DNA from: Bemisia tabaci | Taxonomy: Eukaryota; Arthropoda; Insecta; Hemiptera; Aleyrodidae | Assembly (NCBI RefSeq): GCF_918797505.1 | Contig: NC_092799.1 | Coordinates: 1,240,001-1,304,000, forward strand | Length of the DNA: 64,000 nt | Reading direction: 5' to 3' | Shown here: positions 56,901-64,000 of the stretch, piece by piece | How the letters are laid out: every line of letters starts with the position of its first letter | How positions within the stretch are numbered: position 1 is the stretch's first letter | Notes under the pieces: model-generated | Seen by the model: the letters and a program-made list of their open reading frames with translations, nothing else | What the model was told of the DNA's origin: nothing | Databases searched by the model: none | Made by a program: the position numbers and the translations under genes

Positions 56901-59900
56901 CGAACTTCAGAATGGATATTGATTTTTGTGGATCCGTAAAAATGGGAACTTATCCAAGATTTGAAATTATTTAACTTTCGGGAAAATTTTTTTTTTTTTA
57001 CATGGTTTCTATGGTACATATAAAACATACAAATGTGACATACATACGGAACATATGAAACATGATACATGAACAAATTAATTTAAGGATAACTTTAAAC
57101 GTCCCTTTTCATTTAAAAAGGACATGATCATTGAGAAAAAAAAAAGGATAACTGGTAGACTAATAGAAATCACTTGTCGATTCCTGCTGGCATCATAGAG
57201 AAGCAGTAGTGATTTTGCAAGTTGGCAACACTGCTTTTGTGTAATTTAAATCCATTGAAAACGTCAATTTTAGGTGGGGCAAACTGGCTCACACAGAATA
57301 TGTAAATGGAGAAAAAACAGTGTTACCAACATTCAAATATCGCTGCTGCTGAAAGGGCCTTAATCATGATCATCGCTTATTTGCCAAAATTTTTCCGATT
57401 TTATATTGACGTCGATTTAGATATTGTAATATTATCGAATAAAAAATTGCGATTTCATGGCATAAATTTGCTATAAAATCATAAGTTTATCGACGAAGAT
57501 TTATCCCAATATTATCGAATAAAAAATCGCTCCTAGGACTTTATGCCCACCTACCTTTCGTCCATTAAGTAAATATCCACCGCTATTAATGTCCACTAAA
57601 CGTTAAGTCTAGTCTTTATTAAGTCCAAATGATTTAATGTCCAACCATGAATATGTACAAAAGTGTCCAAATTGTGGACATGTTATGTCCACATTTTTAT
57701 CTTCTCATTTGAATGACAGGAACCACCCTAAAAATAAATGCATACTACTACTACCTTTCATTCTTAAAAACATTTCATTCATGAATCAAGTCATGAAAGA
57801 GAACTGACTCTAAGAGCAGATAAAAACATGTGTTCATGGTACAGTGTACGGATGTGATAAGATGAAAACCAAAGCGGGAGCCTAGGAAACGCTCCAATGC
57901 CAAATTAAACATTTTTCAGTAACAGATGCAGTCAAAATTGAAAGTCCTCTTCGACTAGTTATTTCGGGCGCCTTCAATCTTGTAAGATACTGTGCAACGC
58001 CTATGACTTGAAATAGTTGCTTAAAGCGTTGCGGCGCGGCAGGCAACCAGCGCGCACAGGCGCCTACAAACCTAACGGGATACTTCACGCGTTGCGCAAT
58101 GCGTGAAGTATCCCGTTAGGTTTGTAGGCGTCAGTGCGCGTTCTGCGCTGCTAACACGCCGCTCCGCTCTGTGTTAGGCTCTAATATTAAAACTCGCGGA
58201 GTCAGCGTTTTTCAACTCATAATTTTAAAATGTTGTAAAACTCTGCATGAATTATTCTTACTTAAATAATTGATGAAGAAGAAAATTTTACCACTGGAAA
58301 ATATAATGTGTTTTTTGTAAATATAATCGTGGTTCCGTATCAAATTTAATGATTTCCAAAGCATTCAAATTTATTCTATTATGTTTTGGGCTTTTACTGT
58401 GCTGCAGCGTTGTGTAAGCGCAACCAAACGCTCAAAATTGGACGTATTTGACCAAAAAAGGTCGATGTACAAATAAGTTAAAAACAAAAAAATGCGTGCT
58501 CCTTAGTTTTTTTCCTCTTTTAGTAATTTTTGTATAGTTTCTTTCATCACAACTACGGCTCATTGAGATTCATATCGATGCCATTGCTTGAAAAGGTTTT
58601 ACACATATTTACCACATTTTAAAAATGTAAATGTTTTTAAAATAAAGTAATCAATTTCATTTACAAAAAAAAGAATGCACATTTAAGGCATATTTTACAT
58701 CAGAAATTTCAAGGATAGAAATGAAACCAAGTATTTACCGAAGACAATTTGAAAAGATGAATCAAAAGAAGAAATTAACATTAATTTAAAATATGAGTTA
58801 CGATAACAACACCTCATTCTCTCTTAATTTTCTCATTTCGATATTGTCAATATAATTTTACACATGGACGAAAATATGACGATTGAATTTGATTTTAGTG
58901 GACTTTACATTTGCGGACTTAAGTTAGTGGACGTTTAAGTAATGGACGTTTAAGTAATGGACTTACCAATAGTGTGGGCTTTAGAACTGTGGACGTAAAA
59001 ATTGTGGACGAAAAGTCTGTGGGCGTAAAAAAAGTGGACATAAAGTCCGTGTACCAAAAAATCGTGATAATTGAGATACAATTTCGATTTTACTGTATGC
59101 AATTTTATAGAGATAAATTTGCAACAAAATTAAGGATAAACGGTCAGATTTTGACGATCCTAGCGATTTTCTAGCCAAATATCGTAAATTAATTTCAGGA
59201 TATCGCGATTTTTCCGTTGAAAATTGCCACTTGAGTAAGAGGTTATTTTTTAAAATACAGGGTGCGTTTGCGATGCAACCTGGCAAAGATGCTTACTAAT
59301 TTTACCTAACTTTACTAGGTACTTCACCAACTTTACCTGTTTCAAACTCTCTCTTTCGTGCAGATGCGCAAAGGTCAAGGTCTGTTGATTTAAACACGTC
59401 TCTCAGAAACATTTGGTAGTCGATTATTCCTCCAACCTCCAGATATGGTTTTAAACGATTGAGGTCTGCGAAAAAACACTTCAGTGAGCATGCACCAAAT
59501 GGTCGAATCAAATATGTCTTTATGAACTGTAAAATGTGCAGTTATGAATATGTGCTCTGAAGAAATTGATAGATGATAAGCAATAGCAATTGATAAATAT
59601 AGTGATGGTTGAACACTATACATACAGACATGTCGCTTCACAGCTAGTGCTTTTGATAGTACTGTATGACACTTAACTGCCACTGTTCTTTATTGAAGCA
59701 CAGCCATTTGGGAATTCAGCACTTTTGCATTTCTGATTCAATCCACATATTAAACTGTGTTGCATGAAATTCGTGCAACTGGGAAAAATGAAAAACGCTA
59801 CCATACTTTTAATTTTGATCCGGGAACAGACATTTTTTATCCAAGTTATTTCTTTTTTCCCCTTTTTTGAGAACAATGTTTAAAGATTTTCAATAATTGA

Positions 59901-61560
59901 AAATAGTGACGATATTAATGGACATTTGCATGCGACAACCACCAAAATCTAGCAAAAATATCTCACTCGGGTACTTTTTCATAGAGGAATAATAAAGAAG
60001 ACAGCACTTACGACGTTTTCTCTTCGACTCACTCTTCGGTTTCTCCCATCTCCAACGATATGGGTCAGCTTCGTGGCAGCCTTTCTTCACTGAGCCAATG
60101 ACCACTGCTAGAGACAAAAAACATGTTAAATCTTTTCGAAACTAAAATCTCGTTTTGACACCGTTTTGACTCACCCATAAGAGTCGTGAGATTTAATTTA
60201 TTATACCGCACACTTCATAAAGTGAACTCTTCAAGTTTACTCAATATATATGTATGTAGTTCTTAACATGACGTGTTTGCACTTTATGATTGTGTTATCT
60301 ACTCTGAATTAACGGAGTCTCATTATTCCTTTATCAAATAGTTGGATTTCTGGGAGTTTTAAAACGTTCTGCATGGGTAAAAAAAGAATATTGCTCAATA
60401 CATTCTGGACTTTATTTCATTTCCAGGAAATTTAGTGGCCGGTATTAGATTTCTGATAGTGATTATCACACGGCTGGTAGACGTAGGTAACCAGCGGGTC
60501 GATTGTTGAATTGTTATCGAATGACCTTGATCGATATATAGCATTGTGAAGATAGGGCGTTATCGATCGAATTCATTCGATAAACGATTCAACAATCGAG
60601 GCGCAGCGGGTCGATTCTTGAATTGTTATCGAATGACCTTGATCGATATATAGCATTGTGAAGATAGGGAGTTATCGATCGAATTCATTCGATAAACGAT
60701 TCAACAATCGAGGCGCAGATCCAGAATTAACCCGTGGCGTGACGTGCTTTGCGATATAGGTATTGATTGGCCTGCCATGTAAACATATGAAAAAGGATGG
60801 ATGAACAGGGTGTTCGCAACGAACACATCAACAATCGATTCTCTACCGTATCTTCAAATACAGAATTATCCATGATCGATTATTCACGCCTCGCCACTGA
60901 GATTAACACTAACAGAGATCTATAACTAGATTTTCAGTGGATCGTTAATGATGAAGAATCCAGCAGTCAGTAAAATTCTTTCATGTCTAAGTCAATTTTG
61001 CTGATATCAAAACGGAAATTTCATTTCTCATGAAATGCCATAAATTTTTAAGGAACTGCGCATGCTACCCGCAAGAAATCATGTCTGAGAATTCGATATG
61101 AAACTTCGAAATTCGACTCCTGATATTTTTTTTAAAAAAAAATAATAAATAATCAAGGCCTTACTGTTTATCTGAGTCGTGGTTTGTAAACTGAGTCTTT
61201 TGAAAAGTTCAAAAAGTATTCAAGAAATTGCACAAAATTTCATGAACTTTTAATGTGAGAAATTTTGTGAAGTTTCGTAAAATTTTGCAGCTCTGCCTCC
61301 AATTGCGAATGGAGATTTGTGATATTTTAAAAAGCTGTCCATGGTCAAATTAATTTGGCGATAAGCATAGAAATTCTACCTCTGTATGTAGAGAAAGAAT
61401 CAACATTCAAAGCCTCTCTATATATTAAACATACAAACGTACATGTTTGTTCAGACGTATATGGGTCCGGTTCTATTGGTGATCCCATCAAAGATTTCAG
61501 GTCTGCTACTCGGTTGACAATATTTTTCATCAACCTGTCTCGTGCATAGGATGCAGCATA
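53440..61560 (-). CDS. PPM1L-like PP2C phosphatase, gene 4 (5' part outside window)
   Basis: Exons 61560-61443, 60107-60012 (extra), 59465-59337, 56077-55947 and 53904-53440. The frame is open throughout (939 nt, 312 residues plus stop). Exons 1 and 2 (FW...RxxMED...FDGHGG) should lie right of base 64000; I searched 61.6-64 kb and saw only transposons. Retained motifs: YAASYARDRLMK, GGIIDYQMFLRDVF, ANVGDSRGVM, ISRSLGDQ, ATDGL and GARDN. Oddity: ATDGLYHH has His where PPM enzymes have Asp (DGxxD); the metal-ligating Asp of DG is kept. The extra exon has the same phase at both ends and can be skipped without a frame change (then 280 residues). Confidence 0.9.
54045..54297. mobile_element. R14 foldback element copy 3
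   Basis: GGACCGCGTTTAGGAGAGAG to TTTTCTGCTAAACTCGGCC, with AATT on the left and AAATT on the right. Starts 140 bp into the last intron of gene 4. Confidence 0.85.
54628..54864. repeat. (CTTTTTA)n minisatellite
   Basis: About 34 nearly perfect head-to-tail copies of a 7-bp unit (TTTTTAC on the plus strand). The long open frames over it are an artefact of 7-bp periodicity. In intron 5 of gene 4. Confidence 0.97.
55947..56077 (-). CDS. Gene 4 exon 5: GTTAL / GDSR core exon
   Basis: 131 nt, acceptor TTCCCAG|GC, donor AGG|GTAAGT, phase 1 to 0. Reads (G)TTALVAIIDGSQLIVAN, VGDSRGVMCDSNGDPV, PLSFDQKPDR. Confidence 0.95.
56469..56630. mobile_element. R13 hAT-like MITE copy 3
   Basis: CAGAAGCGGATCTAGCAATT to TTGATCCGCTGAT. 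In intron 4 of gene 4. Confidence 0.7.
57203..57351. mobile_element. R13-related element copy 4
   Basis: CAGTAGTGATTTTGCAAGTT, GGCAACACTGC on the left and GTGTTACCAACATTC, GCTGCTGCTG on the right; diverged. Confidence 0.5.
57536..59048. mobile_element. R3 transposon copy c, complete, 1.5 kb
   Basis: Left end GGACTTTATGCCCAC and right end GTGGACATAAAGTCC are 15-bp terminal inverted repeats with one mismatch. Next to each end is an array of (G)TGGACnTnAA words pointing inward or outward by end. A hairpin of about 45 bp stem lies at 58040-58150. No transposase, so it is non-autonomous. In intron 4 of gene 4. Confidence 0.85.
59337..59465 (-). CDS. Gene 4 exon 4: IIDYQMFLRDVF helix exon
   Basis: 129 nt, acceptor TTTCGCAG|AC, donor ACAG|GTAAAG, phase 1 to 1. 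Reads LNRLKPYLEVGGIIDYQMFL, RDVFKSTDLDLCASARKREF, ETG. Three codons longer than in genes 2 and 3. Confidence 0.85.
60012..60107 (-). CDS. Gene 4 extra exon, in-frame, basic
   Basis: 96 nt, acceptor GTCTCTAG, donor CGTC|GTAAGT, phase 1 at both ends. Reads VVIGSVKKGCHEADPYRWRW, EKPKSESKRKRR. Fits exactly between exons 3 and 4. The KSESKRKRR end is like a nuclear localisation signal. No counterpart found in genes 1 to 3. Confidence 0.5.
60493..60716. repeat. Two tandem 112-bp units, each a palindrome
   Basis: Units 60493-60604 and 60605-60716 are almost identical. Each starts GTCGATTnTTGAATTGTTAT and ends with the inverse (AACGATTCAACAATCGA). In the intron between gene 4 exon 3 and the extra exon. 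Confidence 0.92.
60731..60899. mobile_element. R12 MITE copy 4
   Basis: CCGTGGCGTGACGTGCTTTG to CACGCCTCGCCACTG, with TGTTCGCAACGAACAC inside. Same intron as the 112-bp units. Confidence 0.8.
61443..61560 (-). CDS. Gene 4 exon 3: helix exon
   Basis: 118 nt, acceptor CTTAATAG, donor ACAT|GTACGT in phase 1. Reads YAASYARDRLMKNIVNRV, ADLKSLMGSPIEPDP. The donor is weaker than in other copies; a nearby GTATGT would give the wrong phase. Confidence 0.75.
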
Positions 61561-61701
61561 CTATTAAGCAAGAAACATGGTATAATTGAGCGTTCAGCAA
61601 GAGTTTGTAGGACATTAAACTGTTAGGTCAATAGTTTTGCAATCAGTGCAACGTTTCAAAAGGAAGAGATCTAGGGGCCAAATGTATGGTCCCTCCTCGA
61701 A

Positions 61702-63196
61702 CAATGAGCCTGTTGCAAACTTTCGGTAGAGCAAAAATAAGAGTTGTTACTTATAAAAAGTGTCACAAAAATCACGATGAGCGCATTGGCAAAGTCTGAA
61801 ACGCACTCCTTCCTTCACAATTTGCGTAAGAAATTTGCATTTTTTCGAGCTTCCCGCTTCAAAAACGATACCGCGGCACAGGTGAACTTTTCGTTAGAGG
61901 AGGCATTCCATCTAACCTCTGCTCACAAGGATACTACGCAATATTCAGCATCGGTGCATAACGTTTGCGCACAATTTTTTTACCGATAACGTTTGCGCAC
62001 ACTTTTCATGAATATCATTTGCGCACACTTTTTACCGATAACCTTTGCGCACACTGCACTATTTGGCAACGCTGCAATGATGCGTCAGTAGTATCGCTTC
62101 GTGATAAGACAATTCAACTAACGGATAATTTATAAACGGACGAGGGGAAATTTTCATTTAAATAAATTCCAATAAGCAATAAATAAGTAAATGAATAAAT
62201 AAGTTAATAAGAAGAAAATAGAAAATGAAGAAAGTTAAGAAAATAAGGTATATGGTTACTCACAGATTTTTCGCTGTTACTTCAGCTAAAAATGCTGTCA
62301 CTGTCTTCACCGGAATCATCTTCAGTGCAAGGACGGGTTTTAGGGCTGTTTTTGAATCCATTTCTGAAATGGTGCTGATGAAACTTGCTCTTCAAATGCA
62401 ACCTGCCCTAAAAACAGCCCTAAAACCCGTCCTTGCACTGAAGATGATTCCGGTGAAGACAATGACAGCATTTTTAGCTGAAGTAACAGCGAAAAATCTG
62501 TGAGTAACCATATACCTTATTTTCTTAACTTTCTTCATTTTCTTTTTTCTTCTTATTAACTTATTTATTCATTTACTTATTGATTGCTTATTGGAATTTA
62601 TTTAAATGAAAATTTCCCCTCATCCGTTTATAAATTATCCGTCCGTTGAATTGTCTTATCACGAAGCGATACTACTGACGCATCATTGAAGCGTTGCCAA
62701 ATGGTGCAGTGTGCGCAAATGTTATCGGTAAAAAGTGTGCGCAAATGATATTCGTGAAAAGCGTGCGCAAACGTTATCGGTAAGAAAAGTGTGCGCAAAC
62801 GTTATGCAGCCTTCAGCATAGCCGACACCAATCCGCCAAAACACATGTGACGGGACGATAATTTTAACCACCTTATAATAATCGGCGTGTTTACATTCAC
62901 ATTTTTCTCGTGTTGATAGATATCCGCCTCGATTGACCTCGGACTCTGCTCAACTTGCGCGCGGAAGCGTTGGCCATGTTGAAAACGGATTGAATGGAAC
63001 GACTCCTCTAACGAAATTTTCACCTGTGCTGTAGTATCCTTTTTGAAGCGGGAATCTTAAAAGAAGCAAATACGTAGATTGTGAAATTAGGAGTGCATTT
63101 CAGAGCTTGCCGATGCGCTCATCGTGATTTTTGAGACATCATGTAGAAGGAACAACTCTTGGTTTTGTTCTAGCAAAAGTTTGCAACAGGCCCATT
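61702..63196. mobile_element. R5 long-TIR element copy 3, with R6 inside
   Basis: CAATGAGCCTGTTGCAAACT on the left and AGTTTGCAACAGGCCC on the right. The outer arms (about 230 bp) are inverted copies; the centre is the R6 palindrome. Confidence 0.85.
61957..62806. mobile_element. R6: 850-bp near-perfect palindrome
   Basis: Arms 61957-62353 and 62408-62806 are about 398 bp each and almost identical in inverted orientation around a ~54-bp centre. Each end carries three or four GTTTGCGCACAC words separated by TTTTACCGATAA-like spacers. The 92-codon open frame across the centre is a by-product of the palindrome. No transposase. Confidence 0.92.
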
Positions 63197-63780
63197 CATT
63201 GCCTAAATGTCCATTACAAATTATCAATGTATAATCAAGGGATAAATGTAAGAAAGCCTCTAACTCAGTATCATGAAACGGTACGTTTTATTGAAATCGA
63301 ACATATTTATATAGAAAAAAACCTATATGCAACTTCACTTATACCCTTTTCCCATCGGAGATTTCATCTAAAAGTAGAGGCACATTTTCTACCGGATCTA
63401 ATTACTGGATCCATCAAGATTCGTGCATGACTCGTGCAATTAACTCTAACCGGAAATAGAGAGTGACATTGAGGTTGTATTCGGGTCCAACATTTTTGCC
63501 CCCCCCCCCCCCCCCCCCCCCACTTTCGGTGGTTCAATTCTGTGGATCTCGACGTCTATTGATCGATGAGATCTCATCGAACACCACCGGCAGTAATGGC
63601 GACCGAAAAATGGATGGATGGATTGTGGCCAATCAAAGTCAAATAAAATTGAACGCAAAATTGAGCACGATTATAGTAATGGTACCTCGAAATTGTTAAT
63701 GTGTCGTAATAATTGAGAATTTTGGCACAAGCACAACATACAAGCCGCAGAGAAATCACCCTGATAAAACTGGCGATAGG
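63197..63780. other. Right-edge region with C-run
   Basis: No exon of gene 4 seen. A run of about 22 C lies at 63499-63520. Confidence 0.5.
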
Positions 63781-63799
63781 AGCTGCGTTTCAAAATACC

Positions 63800-64000
63800 A
63801 TAGAAATTCTTATAGCCGGCTGAAGAAGGCTATTGAAAATCATATAGCTGGCTGTAGAAAGCGGAGCAAATCATATAGCCGGGCCATACGAAGCTATAAA
63901 AAAGTATACAGTTGGGCTATAGTTCCTATCGCCGGGCTTTACATTTTATCGCCATTGGCTATAAAAGGCTATAAGAAATCGTGTAGAAATTCTTGTGCTT
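63800..64000. repeat. Repeat of TATAGCCGG / GGCTATA words
   Basis: TATAGCCGGCTGAAGAAGGC, ATATAGCTGGCTGTAGAA, ATATAGCCGGGCCATACG and inverted words (GGCTATAAAAGGCTATA) recur to the window edge. TAGAAATTCTT occurs at both ends. A TIR element or satellite that may be cut by the window end. Confidence 0.65.

Noticed and set aside
62225..62503. 92-codon open frame as a gene
   Set aside because: It lies across the centre of the R6 palindrome; both halves encode inverse copies of one another, and there is no domain.
61600..64000. Exons 1 and 2 of gene 4
   Set aside because: I looked for FW...ED...FDGH motifs on the minus strand and saw only R5/R6 and simple repeats, so these exons should lie outside the window.

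Overview
The window looks like nuclear DNA of an animal, most likely an insect. It is AT-rich, has no operons, and is dense in short inverted-repeat (MITE-like) elements, foldback palindromes and simple repeats. The only clear protein-coding content is split into short exons with consensus GT/AG splice sites, all on the minus strand. The repeat load would fit a sap-feeding hemipteran such as a whitefly, but that is a guess and not shown by the sequence.

Main content: a head-to-tail tandem array of at least four genes for metal-dependent Ser/Thr protein phosphatases of the PPM/PP2C family, closest in motif pattern to PPM1L. From right to left along the minus strand: gene 4 (5' part beyond the right edge; exons 61560 to 53440), gene 3 (44679 to 31415), gene 2 (20835 to 8390) and gene 1 (4093 to 369; 3' part beyond the left edge). 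Each uses the same exon series: (1) a variable N-terminal exon ending in (D/E)xVT; (2) an FW...RxxxED...FDGHxG exon; (3) a YAxxYAxDxxMK helix exon; (4) an INYxxLLxDVF helix exon; (5) a GTTAL/ANVGDSRGVM exon; (6) a C-terminal exon with (S/T)RxLGD, ATDGL and DN(I/S). Intron phases are the same in every copy (0 before exon 1, then 1, 0, 1, 1, 0), so the copies arose by duplication of one gene. Gene 4 has one extra in-frame exon. Each gene probably has a further 5' exon carrying the start codon; two weak candidates are given.

All other DNA is intron or intergenic and is largely made of non-autonomous transposons. A ~250-bp MITE (called R1 here) occurs 12 times. Other families are a 255-bp foldback (R2), a 1.5-kb TIR element with GTGGAC arrays and a long hairpin (R3), ~550-bp (R4) and ~660-bp (R5) long-TIR elements, an 850-bp near-perfect palindrome (R6) inside an R5 copy, hAT-like 160-bp elements (R13, R12), a 250-bp foldback (R14), a tRNA-derived SINE and a pogo/Tigger transposase remnant. 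Several are nested, which gives their relative ages.

How it works together: the genes are paralogous enzymes and not a pathway. They share a strongly conserved exon 5, differ greatly in exon 1, and carry copy-specific changes at conserved catalytic-site motifs, so the array looks like a rapidly diversifying phosphatase cluster.
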